Source: Chlorops oryzae (taxonomy: Eukaryota > Arthropoda > Insecta > Diptera > Chloropidae). From it: a stretch of DNA of 64,000 bases. The notes under the pieces are model-generated. The model saw only the letters and a program-made list of their open reading frames with translations. It was not told the origin of the DNA and did not search any database. The DNA lies in contig CM035807.1 in assembly GCA_020466095.1 (NCBI GenBank), positions 57,608,605-57,672,604 on the forward strand. Reading direction: 5' to 3'. The translations under genes were made by a program, and so were the position numbers. The stretch's first letter is position 1. Every line of letters begins with the position of its first letter. Of the stretch, positions 42,401 through 52,492 are shown piece by piece.

Positions 42401-44678
42401 ACAAAGAGAGAAGTTCTCTCCATGATTGCGAAATTGTTTGATCCCGCAGGATGGCTCTCGCCGATCGTAATAGTCGCAAAAATTTTTATGCAGAGTCTAT
42501 GGCTGCAACAAATAGAATGGGATGATGAAATTCCCGCAGACCAAATAAAAGTATGGAAAGCATTCATGGAAAGCCATAAAAATATCGAAAAGATTCGCAT
42601 TCCACGATGGGTGGACTATGCTCCTTCCTCAATGGTACAGTATCATGCGTTTTGCGACGCATCCGAGAAGGCGTTCGGAGCGTGTGTATATATTCGAGTT
42701 GAAAATGGCCAATGTGTTAGCACTCATCTGATCTTCGCAAAATCCCGTGTAGCACCCGTGAAATCCGTGTCCCTCCCGCGATTAGAGCTTTGTGGTGCCA
42801 CACTATTGGCTGAAATGATCGAAGCATTAATAGAAGAGCTCAAAATTAATAAAAGGTCGCTATTTTGTTGGACGGATTCCACAATTGTTCTCGCTTGGCT
42901 TCAAAAGCCACCGTGTGCATGGAATGCATTTGTGGCAAATAGGGTCTCAAAAATTGTCGAAAAAACTAATCGCGACAATTGGTTTCACGTTGATTCGCAT
43001 GACAACCCAGCGGATATGATCAGCAGAGGGATTAACAGTCAAGATCTCGTTGATAATCAATTATGGTGGACAGGGCCTTCATGGTTAAAATTAGAAGCAT
43101 CCGCGTGGCCCAAATTGAATCCCTCGTGCTCGTTAGACACCAATTTAGAAGAAAAAGCCATTAAAGTTAATTATGCATTATTCAACAATTTTGAGGACCT
43201 GATGGATAGGTTTTCAAACTTCGCTCGTGCCTTACGTGTTTTTTCTTACGTGTTTCGTTTCACAAAGCGACGAAGTCAATCTGCGATCCCATTCAATAAG
43301 GGCGTCACAATCCCCGAAATTAAATCAACACAAAATTACTTAATTCAAATAGCGCAAAAAGCTTATTTCGCAAGTGAATATTTTCTTCTTTCAAAATCCC
43401 TCCCCATCGATTCTAAAAGCAAACTCGGTACTCTAAACCCCTTTCTTGATCCTGATGGGCTTCTCCGTGTGGGAAGTCGGTTAGCGCGTTCCATCTCCCT
43501 ACGTTATAATGAAAAATTTCCGATCATTCTCCCTTATTCAGCTCAATTCACACGCTTGTTTGTTCATTTTACTCATGACATAAGTATGCATGGAGGAAAT
43601 CAGCTTATGTTACGTTTGATACGTCAACAATTCTGGATTCCGAAAGCCAAGAATTTAATTAGAACAATCATTCATTCTTGTAAGATCTGCCTGGTACACA
43701 AAAAGAAAGCTCAAAGCCAAATTATGGCTGCCTTGCCTCCAGATCGAATAACGATTGCTCGGCCGTTTACGTCGACTGGAATCGATTTCTGTGGCCCTTT
43801 TGATATAAAGAGTTACAGAGGTCGAGGATGCAGTATCACAAAAGGTTATGTTTGTCTGTTCGTTTGTTTTGCTACGAAAGCAATACATCTCGAAGCAGTG
43901 AGTGACCTCACGACGCCCACTTTTTTAGCGGCCCTTGCTCGATTTGTAGCCCGGCGGGGCTGTCCAGCAAGAATCTTTTCGGATAATGGCACAAACTTTG
44001 TTGGGGCTTCTCGAGTGCTGAAGAAGGAATTTAAAGAATATCTCAAGGCAACAAAAGCAGATGTTGAACGAAAATACGCTTATCAAGCAGTTGAATGGAA
44101 ATTCATTCCCCCTGGAGCTCCTCATATGGGAGGACTTTGGGAGGCAGGTGTAAAATCTTTTAAATTTCACTTTCGGCGATTCGCAGGAAATTTTAAATTT
44201 ACCTTTGAAGAATTCAGCACGATTATTCAAAGAATTGAAGCATGTCTCAACTCTCGACCTTTAAGTCCTATCTCAGACGATCCTTCAGATATCGAACCGT
44301 TGACGCCAGGACATTTTCTTATTGGGTGTCCACTTCTTGCTCTCCCTGAAACTGAAATTGAAGGAAATCCGATTTCTATAATTAATCGCTATCAGAAGAT
44401 GAAAGCGATATACCAACACTTTTGTACACGATGGAAATCAGAGTATTTGAAAGAACTACATAAACGAAACAAATGGAAATTTCCCCAAAAAAAATGTAGC
44501 AATTCACGATTTAGTCGTCATACAAGACGAAAATCTCCCTCCCAATGAATGGCGCTTAGGCAGGATCGAAAGTGTGCACTGCGGCACAGATAATAGAGTA
44601 CGAGTGGCAAACATAAAAACGGCTAAGGGTGTTATCAAGCGACCTATCTCTAAACTGGTCTTACTTTCACCACCATAA
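39422..44678 (+). pseudogene. gag-pol: Element D Gag-Pol, near-intact with three lesions
   Basis: One long BEL-type frame from ATG 39422. Lesions: TGA at 39440-39442, TAA at 40298-40300, and a one-base length change in the C/A run near 44480-44490 that shifts the last part (true end TAA 44676-44678). Order: Gag (LPPCDTTIFEGDYLSWPTF), zinc knuckles (CCVCSSREHATKSC, CINCLANSHSFKNC, CSKCHKRHHTLLH), retropepsin-like part with ALIDPGSEGTFI and LIGADIYPFI, RT with the BEL-type MMYVDDALAG motif, RNase H (FCDASEKAFGACVY), integrase (HGGNQLMLRLIRQQFW...CKICLVHK, FSDNGTNFVGA, WEAGVKSFK) and the C-terminal WRLGRIESVHCG segment. The lesions may be real or partly assembly errors in homopolymers. Confidence 0.9.
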
Positions 44679-44741
44679 ATTTCTCGTCAACATCCCATTT
44701 TTTTTGTGTTCGTTTGTTGTTCGTATTGTCCCTCTCATTCT

Positions 44742-44743
44742 AG
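44742..44743 (+). promoter_or_regulatory. Splice-acceptor-like site before the extra ORF of D
   Basis: A long pyrimidine-rich run, tgtccctctcattctag, ends in AG six bases before the ATG at 44750. This looks like a strong acceptor and suggests the ORF is translated from a spliced RNA, as env genes are. Confidence 0.55.
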
Positions 44744-44749
44744 AGAAAC

Positions 44750-45023
44750 ATGAATGCTAATAAATGCACAAACGTCGTCGCTTCCAAGACCGCGGCAAAA
44801 GAGACAATGGATTGCCGGGTGTGCAAAAACCCACATGCCTTACGATACTGCCCAACATTCTTGCGAAAATCTCTGGCAGGTCGCTTACGTCTCGTTCTCC
44901 TACATGGATATTGCTCCAATTGCCTGGCTCAATCTCATGCCCGCCGGAATTGCACGAGCTCGTACAAATGCCGTCGGTGTCAAGAGCAACATCATACTTT
45001 GCTGCATGACTCTCCCAAGGACC
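44750..45023 (+). CDS. Extra ORF of element D, 5' part: zinc knuckles
   Basis: Starts at ATG 44750, about 70 bases after the pol stop. It encodes CRVCKNPHALRYC, CSNCLAQSHARRNC and CRRCQEQHHTLLH, the BEL Gag nucleocapsid pattern, but closer in style to element C's than to D's own Gag. It is cut after codon position 1 of a His codon by B2; the frame resumes exactly at 55803 once the duplicated gacc is discounted. The two parts together give about 299 codons with no stop. See 55803 for the rest. Confidence 0.8.
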
Positions 45024-45773
45024 TGTTGTGGCTAGGGTGTGTACTGAAAAGGACACACAGCCTAATGCCAAAACGTTATATATTTTCGTGTATTTTACAA
45101 ATACACAGCCCTAACTTCCTTCTTTCAAATAAATGTACATCGAAGGATTCTTTTCATTCTTTTATTTATATCTTAAAACACTTATTCCTACTGCAATAAC
45201 TCCTGAATTACACTCGAATGACTTCCCTAATTCCCTAAATTACAATAAACGCTCAGACTTGAATTGTTGTTGCCGTTGGGTCAGTACAAGCCAATTCGAA
45301 CCGGAACGTTGAATACTTAATCACCAGTCCTTTTCCAATTGTCGATCATCTGCTTTTATAGGGAGAAAGTGCCTAGCATGCACTTTCTGGCTGGAACTTC
45401 GGAATGCGGAAAACGATGTGGCAATGCTGCGACTGCTGACCTAATTCTTGGTGATGTCGTCATAGTCACTTGTTGCTTTGTTTCTGTGTTCTACTTTGCA
45501 TGTGCTGATCTTGCGAAACTGATTCGTTCGTCGTTCTCGCCGTTCGTCGTTCTCGCCGTTCGTCTGTTTGTCCGTTGCGATTGATCATATTTCGTCGCTT
45601 GCTGCGGTTATTGTCTTCGACTTCGGCGTTGTTTCGACCTTGACCATGAATTTACCATTTTGTCAGCTTTCATTTCAGGGTCGTTTGTTTATTTTCGTTC
45701 GCTGCGGTGTTATTTGATTTGTTGTCGATCAGAGTCAACGTGAAAGGTTTGTGAGTAGACACGGCTCACAACA
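45024..45773 (-). repeat. B2 3' LTR
   Basis: 750 bp, TGTTGTGG...CTCACAACA on the plus strand. It matches 55049-55798 and B1's 3' LTR. The hairpin agaaagtgc/gcactttct and TATA box are at about 45355-45390. Confidence 0.95.
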
Positions 45774-45787
45774 TACCTCCCTCCTCC
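45774..45787 (-). promoter_or_regulatory. B2 polypurine tract
   Basis: tacctccctcctcc on the plus strand is ggaggagggaggta on the element strand, directly before the 3' LTR. Confidence 0.88.
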
Positions 45788-46914
45788 AATGAGTCACGAG
45801 TATCGTGGCTGATGTAGGTGCTATTATTGAGATGTGTGTATTCGTGTCTGTTTTGTTGATTTGTCTACTGTTGTGGTAGGCCGTTGTTGATAACAGCTAA
45901 GCAGAACTTGGTGAACGCTGCTCATGCCGCAAATATTGCATGACCTTGAAAATGGTGTGATCGTGTGATAACTATAGTTTGTGCGCTTATGTTGGGTATG
46001 ATCGCGACTTGAGAGATGGTTGTGTTGTTTATGTTGTGTGGGGTGAAGGCAACTCACCCAGTTGCCCCCTCCCCCCCGAGGTGTTGATAGAACGTTGCCG
46101 TATTATGCACCGACGCTGGATTTAGTGTTGGTTAAAATTGTCGCTGACTCGATGCATTTGAGGCTATGTACTTGTTGTGTTGACTGGTGTTGTGCATTTA
46201 ATACTTATGCACTCGCTGTAGTTGTCGTTGTTGTTGTTCAAAATTCTTGTTGTTCGCTGTTGTGCATTTAAAGCTAGTGCACTCGCTGTAGTTGTCGTTG
46301 TTGTTGTTCAAAATTCTTGTTGTTCGCTGTTGTGCATTTAAAGCTAGTGCCCTAGATGTGTTGAGTATTACTGACTTTTGTTGGGTTCGCTTGGCCAGGT
46401 AGATCTGCTGATTATGACTAACTTAAATTTGCTTATTATTTTTCGTACAATTTTTCCCTTTTTCTTCTTTCTCTTTATGAATATATTTGATTTGTATATA
46501 ATTTCAGTACTCAATGTTACTTATATTTTACCCTTCACATGAATTTTTCTTATAGTTGTACCCTTCACCCGATATATAATATATATATATATATATTTAT
46601 TTTGTTTTTTAAATGCATAATATTGCCAATCGATTGATTATTGTATTTATTGATGAGTCAACCATTTGGCGTACTTTTTGTTTTGTTTTGGATATTTGAA
46701 ATGTAAAATCTTAAAATTCTTACTTTAAATGCTCAAATACTTTATCTTATTAGTCAAACATTTTGCACGCTTTTTAAGTATTATTATATTACTAGCTTAA
46801 ACCAGGGATTGTGAGCAGTTGCATATATATATATTTTGTTTTGTATATAATTTCAGTACTTAATGATACTTATATATTACCCTTCACCTGAATTTTTCTT
46901 ATTATTTTTGACTT
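45788..46914 (-). other. B2 3' untranslated region
   Basis: The counterpart of B1's 30260-31442, with about two tandem units at 46190-46360 instead of three and a half. An extra stretch with (TA)n and taaaccaggg-like sequence lies near 46560-46830. Small plus-strand frames are repeat shadows. Confidence 0.7.
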
Positions 46915-47370
46915 TTACATTTGATCTATTTTAATTCTTTTTGTTTTAGTGATTTTTATTCTAAACAGTTTATTGTTTATTCTGACTCTTTTCTCTATGT
47001 GGCTTTTTTTTTTATTTTTACTTTTTCGTTCTTTTTTCAATTGGTTCACAATTTCAGTTAGACATTCATGTTCGTTTGGCGTTATTTTGCATTCTTTTTC
47101 TGTATTCTTCTGTATTGACCAATTTTCAATTAAGGTCGCTAATGACTTTCTTGATATTCTTGCATTTAATTTAGAAAATTCAATTTACTGTTGATGTTCC
47201 TCCAATTGTATGAAAAAATGTTCTGCGAAATTAAGCAAAAACAGGCCACAATCGAATTGATTTGGCTGTTGTGGACATTCTGCGTAATTTACTGTGAGAG
47301 TTTCATAATCCCTCTTATTATTTAGTTTTGTGACTATTTCAGAAAACTTTTCCATACTTTTTTTTTTATT
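46915..47370 (-). pseudogene. B2 Ulp1-like protease, 3' part only
   Basis: Retains the Asp-less second half of the protease of B1: the CPQQPNQFDCG active-site Cys region and the basic tail, ending at TAA 46915-46917. The N-terminal half with the catalytic His and Asp is deleted (breakpoint near 47370, matching B1 29803). A nonsense codon in the EEHQQ region (near 47189) further breaks it. Not functional. Confidence 0.85.
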
Positions 47371-47761
47371 TTTCTTTATATTGAGATGCGCTTTTAATTA
47401 AAATATTTTATATATATATATTTTTTTTTAACAAAGGATGTGTTATGTATTAAAAATACCTATCTTTTCAAGGTATTGATTTTTTTGACATATACAAATA
47501 TACAGCCTGATTCTAAATATTTCCCGGGGAATATTCATTTAGAATAGGGCTGATAGTATATACAAATATTTAATAAATATCTGTATATGGTTGTTTATAC
47601 TTACCAACTTATTTTCTCTTTTGTATTATTCTTCCCTTCTTGTTCTTCTGGTCGGCCCAAATTGTTTATAGTCATCGACTGTTTTATTTCCACTGAGCGT
47701 CGTCTTGTGCCTAAGCTTCTCTTGAAAATAAACAAATATACAAATTACTGTGCTCGAGTCC
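47371..47761 (-). other. Filler DNA replacing env in B2
   Basis: About 380 bp with no match in B1. About 100 bases (47380-47465) resemble 15905-16005 in inverted orientation, so it includes dispersed repeat DNA. Read on the element strand it contains a GTAAGT donor-like site. It joins the phosphatase a few residues before its normal end, changing the last residues. Confidence 0.65.
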
Positions 47762-50700
47762 CTACTGTTTTGCTATAGTGGTAAAGCGCTCTGTATATTA
47801 ATGTGTATTGGTCTTTATTACCTACTGCATTAGCCCGTTGTTCACGAATTTCTTCCACTATCTTAGGAATATTTGGTTTCAAACCTGCGTTTAAACTGTC
47901 GATGGCTATATCTAATGCTATGATTGTGCCGGTTCGTCCAACGCCGGCCATACAATGAATGATCATTGTCGAGAACGTATTATTATATTGCTTCACTTTT
48001 TTCCAGAAATTCAATAGCTCTGCGGGGTTGGTAGTGCCCCCGTCTGGCCAACTTAAAAACTGCCAATGCGATACTACTCGGATTTTATCATTGTTTAAAT
48101 TTCTCAATTCTATTTTACTATGAACGTAATTATTTTCTGTAATTGTTTCTAAAGTACGAATTTGCAAATTTCCACATTTAACTATGTCATTTATGCTTCT
48201 TCCCCAATATTGCCAACTTTCTGCTTTTTTACTTGGTTCTGTGAACATAATTATATCGAAAGAATTTTCGTCCCAAACCATATGCCAAAAGTCATTAATT
48301 GTTTGTTTCGTCGGCTTTTGAGTGGCAATGTATTTTTGTGTACAATGAAATCCCTTCACATAGTTGGCATGAATGTAATCTGATCTCCTTTTGCTTGTTG
48401 ATTTGAGCTTCACTCGGCTATGATCGAAGCACTTCACGTTTGAGAATCTGTTTTTTGATTTATTTTTCAAAAAATGACTAATTGTATTTTCATTGTTTAC
48501 CTTCGACAGCTTTTCGTATTCTTCGACTATGTCGTTCATATTGGTTGCATCTTCTAAAATATCTGATGTATTTGATTGTTTGGGATCTAATATACATTCT
48601 TCTGCGCGGATTTCTTGTTTATGAATCTTAACTAAGTTTTTATGGTAAGTTTTCTTTTTCCCTTTTATCAGTAACCGCACATTGGTCGGAGAAGGAATCT
48701 CGACTACCTCATACGGCCCTCGCCACACTGGTGAAAATTTGTGCTCTTTGGTTTGATTTTTTAGCCAAACCTTATCTCCTATCTTGAACTGCCTTTCCTT
48801 CGTAGTTTTATCGTAATATTTTTTTGACTTTGCCTTCGCGTTCTTTTGGTTATTTCTTGATATTTCATAGCTCCTTTGAATCTGATACTTTAGAATTTTA
48901 CTGTAATCGTCTGGATTGTATAGGGGTGCAGGTTTTTGTTTTAAATTTAATGGAATTTCAAATTCGAAGCCAAAAAGAATTCTGCAGGGTGTTTGTTTTG
49001 TGGATGAATGGACTGTGTTGTTATGCACGTGTATAGCGTGGTGCAGCCATTCATCCCAATTGGTGCCATCCTCCTTGACGAAATTTCGGAGGAATTCCGC
49101 AAGCGGTCGGTGAGTCCGTTCAAGAGCGCCGTTGGCTTGTGGGTGGTACGGGGAAGTTTGAGACTTCTTTATTCCGAGAATTTTGCAAACTTCGTTAAAC
49201 AATTTTGACATGAAATTTGTCCCGTTGTCCGTTACTAGTGTCCGTGGAATATTAAACTTTGAAATTATCTCGTTAAAATATGCTCTTGCTATAGTTGTTG
49301 CTTCCGCATCAGGGATGGCAATACAGAGAAAGTATTTGGAAAAATCATCCAAGAAGGTGAGGATGTACTTATTTCCTCTAGGTGAGACTGGGAGTGGTCC
49401 AACTATGTCCATAAAAACTTTGTCGAATGGCCTATGGGGAGTGTCCGTTATGGTCATTGGCAATCTTTCGGCTCTCGAGCTTTTGTTCTGTTGGCAGAGT
49501 TTGCATGCGTTGACATAATTTTTAATTTGTTTTTGCATGCCCTCCCATTTAAACTGCCTCCTAATTCGGAAATACGTTTTCAAAAATCCCTTATGACCAC
49601 CGATTGGTGTATCATGAAACGCCTTTAATACTTTTTCTATTTCTTTTGACTCGGTAAGGAAAACCGCTGTGTCCACATTTACTGAACTTTCTTCGTTTCC
49701 ATTAAATATTTCTACTATGGCTGGTTCTGTTGGTTCTTCTTGCTTTAGTGCTCTCGATCGTGTTACGATTGATACTTCACCTTTGAGTGTAGGAAGTCTG
49801 CTGAGGGCGTCTGCGTTTAAGTTATTCTTCCCTGGTTTATAGCAAATTTCAAAATCATATTCTAGCAGTTTCAGACGAAAACGACCTAGCCTTGTATCCT
49901 GCTCTTTCAAATTTGCTATGCCCTTGAGGGGCTTATGGTCTGTGTATATTTTGAAGTGGTTGCCCAAAAGATATGTTCTGAAATTTTTTACTGCCCAAAC
50001 TATTGCCAGAAACTCCTTCTCTATTGTTGAATAACGTCTTTCTGTCTCGCTAAGCGCTCTACTGGCGTAATAAATGGGAAGATCATGTCCTGATTCCTCC
50101 TGGGAAAGGACTGCTCCTAGCGCCTCATTGCTAGCATCGGTTGTGAGAATGAAAGTTTTCTGAAAATCAGGATATTGTAGGATCGGGGGGTTGGTTATAG
50201 CTTTTTTCAGCTGGTTCATTGCCTCTTGGCATTCGGTATCCCATTTAAATTTAACGTCCTTTCTAAGCAATTTTGTTAAAGGCAATGCTATTTTTGCGGC
50301 ATTAGGTATAAATTTTCGGTAATAATTAATCAATCCTAGAATTGATTGTAACTGTTTTACAGTCTTGGGTGGCGCGATGTTTTTCACGCATTCTACCTTG
50401 GCTGGGTCCGGTAAAACACCTGCCTCCGAGCATTTGTGACCTAGATATACTACTTCTCGTTTTAAAAATTGGCACTTCTCTGTTTGTAGTTTCAAGTTGT
50501 TTTCCCTCAGGATGTCTAACACCTTTCGTAATCGTGTTTCATGCGTTTGTAAATTGCTGGCGTATATGACGATGTCATCCAGATACACAAAGCAATCCAC
50601 TCCCTGCAATCCTGTCAAAATACTATTCATTATGCGTTGAAACGTTGCCGGCGCGCCTGTGAGACCGAACGGCATCCTTGCAAACTCAAAATGTCCTAGC

Positions 50701-52274
50701 CCTGTGCTAAACGCAGTTTTCTCCCTATCCTTGCCGTCGACTAACACCTGATGATAGCCGCTAGCTAAGTCTAAAGTAGTAAAATAGCGACTACAACCCA
50801 ACTGGTCTAGAATTTCGTCAATTCGAGGTATCGGGAACACCTGCTTTATTGTTACGTCATTTACTTTCCTAAAATCTACTACTAATCTCCATTTTTTTTC
50901 GCCATTTTTCCCTGCCTTTTTTGGTACCAGAATTATTGGGGAGTTCCAAGGTGATTTACTTGGCGTAATTATGCCGTCATTAAGCATTTTGTTGACTTGA
51001 GAATTTATTTCGGCCTTTTGATGCTCTGGCAGTCTATATTGGCGGGTATTAATTGGTGGTTGTCCTGTTTCTGTGGGGATTTCATGCTCCAATACTGTGG
51101 TATAAGAAAGCATGTCTCCACTTAAGTGGAAAATATCGGAATAATCCTTAAAAATTCTCTGCATTGAACTTATTTCCTCACTGTTTAGAGTGTTGTCTAA
51201 GTCAACTGACTCCAGTAAGAGATTAAAACGACTATTTACATCACTGTTTTGTTTCATTTGGTTGATATTGAGTGGTTTTAGCTCCTCAAAATTAGTACCG
51301 AGTTCCCCTTCTAAAACAATATCAGAATCAACACGTATGGCCCTACTACTTGTATTTAAAATTGGTACATACCCCGTTTCATTTTCAACTCTTGTCAGCG
51401 TGCTTCCTACGAAAACATCCGGTAATATTTCCTTTTTGTTTATTATTATTTCCCCTGACATTCCCTTTACACAAATCGCCACTATTTTTGTTTCCCTTGC
51501 TTTTATCGTAACTGCTTCCGCAATACAAATCGTCTTTTCTTCGGAAACAACCAGTGGAATGGCTGTCACTTCACTCCCCTCTTCCAAAAACAAAAGCTCC
51601 TTATTCTGACTATCTATTACTGACCGATTCCAAAGTTCATCTCTGCCTAACAGTCCATCTCCCGGAATCTTGCTCCCTCGTGGGAGAACATGAAATTTAA
51701 ACTTTAAATTCGGTTGGCGCGCGTGTGCCATTTCTACTGTGCCTTTACTGCAAATATCCCCTCCAAATGCTCCTACTAACCGGATTGTTTCACACTGATT
51801 TACTTCGTTTATATCTTTTAGCGCTTCTAACTTAATCAAGCTTGTGTCCGACCCAGTGTCGACCAACAACGTTACTTGATCGTTTACAGCTTGTCCACAG
51901 GGAAATACTATAAACGCATCATTGAATATTGAGTTCGGCAATTCATCTCTCTGCCTTTGACGTTGAAGTTGAAAGTTTGATCTTTTATTTTCTACATACT
52001 TGATTAAACCATCTAAACAAGCTGCAGATTTTTTAGCCAACACAACCCAAAACATCACAAAGGACCAAAATAATTTCCAGAATGGAAATCCGTCTTTCTT
52101 TTTGTTTCTGCTCTTGTTCCAAACGGGGGTCTCTACGTTAGGCTCCTCCTTCACTTCATTTCTTATCGCGGATTGACATATGGTTACTAATCCCTCTGTA
52201 AAATTTTTTGTGTGCTCTCTTTCTCTTGGATTTTTATCCTTGTTCATTAAAACGTTTTCCTTTCTATTTTTCAA
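47745..52274 (-). CDS. pol: B2 Pol: protease, RT, RNase H, integrase, tyrosine phosphatase
   Basis: 1509 open codons on the minus strand, the intact reference for the family. The likely start is the first ATG, residue 10. Residues 63-80 are strongly hydrophobic, a possible membrane anchor not usual for Pol. Retropepsin D139-T-G; RT about 430-620 with VYLDDIVIYA; RNase H about 700-840; integrase HHCC, then FMDIVGPLP, LVTDNGTNF and PYHPQANGALER about 915-1130; KIGDKVWLKN domain about 1180. Tyrosine phosphatase about 1255-1500 with WPD Asp1411, P-loop Cys1441 and Arg1447, and Q-loop Gln1489. Within the phosphatase I found one substitution relative to B1, while the linker before it has several. 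The C-terminus (after YHYSK) is altered by the filler. Reverse transcription, integration and tyrosine dephosphorylation are the expected activities. Confidence 0.95.
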   Translation of the reverse strand: MKNRKENVLMNKDKNPREREHTKNFTEGLVTICQSAIRNEVKEEPNVETPVWNKSRNKKKDGFPFWKLFWSFVMFWVVLAKKSAACLDGLIKYVENKRSNFQLQRQRQRDELPNSIFNDAFIVFPCGQAVNDQVTLLVDTGSDTSLIKLEALKDINEVNQCETIRLVGAFGGDICSKGTVEMAHARQPNLKFKFHVLPRGSKIPGDGLLGRDELWNRSVIDSQNKELLFLEEGSEVTAIPLVVSEEKTICIAEAVTIKARETKIVAICVKGMSGEIIINKKEILPDVFVGSTLTRVENETGYVPILNTSSRAIRVDSDIVLEGELGTNFEELKPLNINQMKQNSDVNSRFNLLLESVDLDNTLNSEEISSMQRIFKDYSDIFHLSGDMLSYTTVLEHEIPTETGQPPINTRQYRLPEHQKAEINSQVNKMLNDGIITPSKSPWNSPIILVPKKAGKNGEKKWRLVVDFRKVNDVTIKQVFPIPRIDEILDQLGCSRYFTTLDLASGYHQVLVDGKDREKTAFSTGLGHFEFARMPFGLTGAPATFQRIMNSILTGLQGVDCFVYLDDIVIYASNLQTHETRLRKVLDILRENNLKLQTEKCQFLKREVVYLGHKCSEAGVLPDPAKVECVKNIAPPKTVKQLQSILGLINYYRKFIPNAAKIALPLTKLLRKDVKFKWDTECQEAMNQLKKAITNPPILQYPDFQKTFILTTDASNEALGAVLSQEESGHDLPIYYASRALSETERRYSTIEKEFLAIVWAVKNFRTYLLGNHFKIYTDHKPLKGIANLKEQDTRLGRFRLKLLEYDFEICYKPGKNNLNADALSRLPTLKGEVSIVTRSRALKQEEPTEPAIVEIFNGNEESSVNVDTAVFLTESKEIEKVLKAFHDTPIGGHKGFLKTYFRIRRQFKWEGMQKQIKNYVNACKLCQQNKSSRAERLPMTITDTPHRPFDKVFMDIVGPLPVSPRGNKYILTFLDDFSKYFLCIAIPDAEATTIARAYFNEIISKFNIPRTLVTDNGTNFMSKLFNEVCKILGIKKSQTSPYHPQANGALERTHRPLAEFLRNFVKEDGTNWDEWLHHAIHVHNNTVHSSTKQTPCRILFGFEFEIPLNLKQKPAPLYNPDDYSKILKYQIQRSYEISRNNQKNAKAKSKKYYDKTTKERQFKIGDKVWLKNQTKEHKFSPVWRGPYEVVEIPSPTNVRLLIKGKKKTYHKNLVKIHKQEIRAEECILDPKQSNTSDILEDATNMNDIVEEYEKLSKVNNENTISHFLKNKSKNRFSNVKCFDHSRVKLKSTSKRRSDYIHANYVKGFHCTQKYIATQKPTKQTINDFWHMVWDENSFDIIMFTEPSKKAESWQYWGRSINDIVKCGNLQIRTLETITENNYVHSKIELRNLNNDKIRVVSHWQFLSWPDGGTTNPAELLNFWKKVKQYNNTFSTMIIHCMAGVGRTGTIIALDIAIDSLNAGLKPNIPKIVEEIREQRANAVGNKDQYTLIYRALYHYSKTVGTRAQ

Positions 52275-52492
52275 TTCGTTTTCTTTCTTACTTTCTATAT
52301 TCCTTACTTTCTTATCTATGTTCTGACTATCTATGTCATCGATAAAAATCTTATTAATGTCTAGTTCCTCAAAACGAACTGTCTTTTTTTTTGTATTTTT
52401 TAAATTAACTAATTTCTCTTTTTCTTTATTCTCTTTTTTGACCGGAACTAGACTTGGCCTTTTAACTGTCGACTGGGTTTGGGCATTCCGGT
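52275..52492 (-). other. Gap between gag and pol in B2
   Basis: The gag stop is at 52493-52495 and the pol frame opens only near 52405, so the frames do not overlap. The first pol ATG is another 160 bases on. A run of nine A's on the element strand is near 52384-52392; it is eight in B1. How Pol is expressed is unclear. Confidence 0.6.

Noticed and set aside
51190..51609. 139-codon plus-strand frame inside B2 pol (also at 21447-21866, minus, in B1)
   Set aside because: Antisense shadow of the well-supported pol frame; no domain and no start context.
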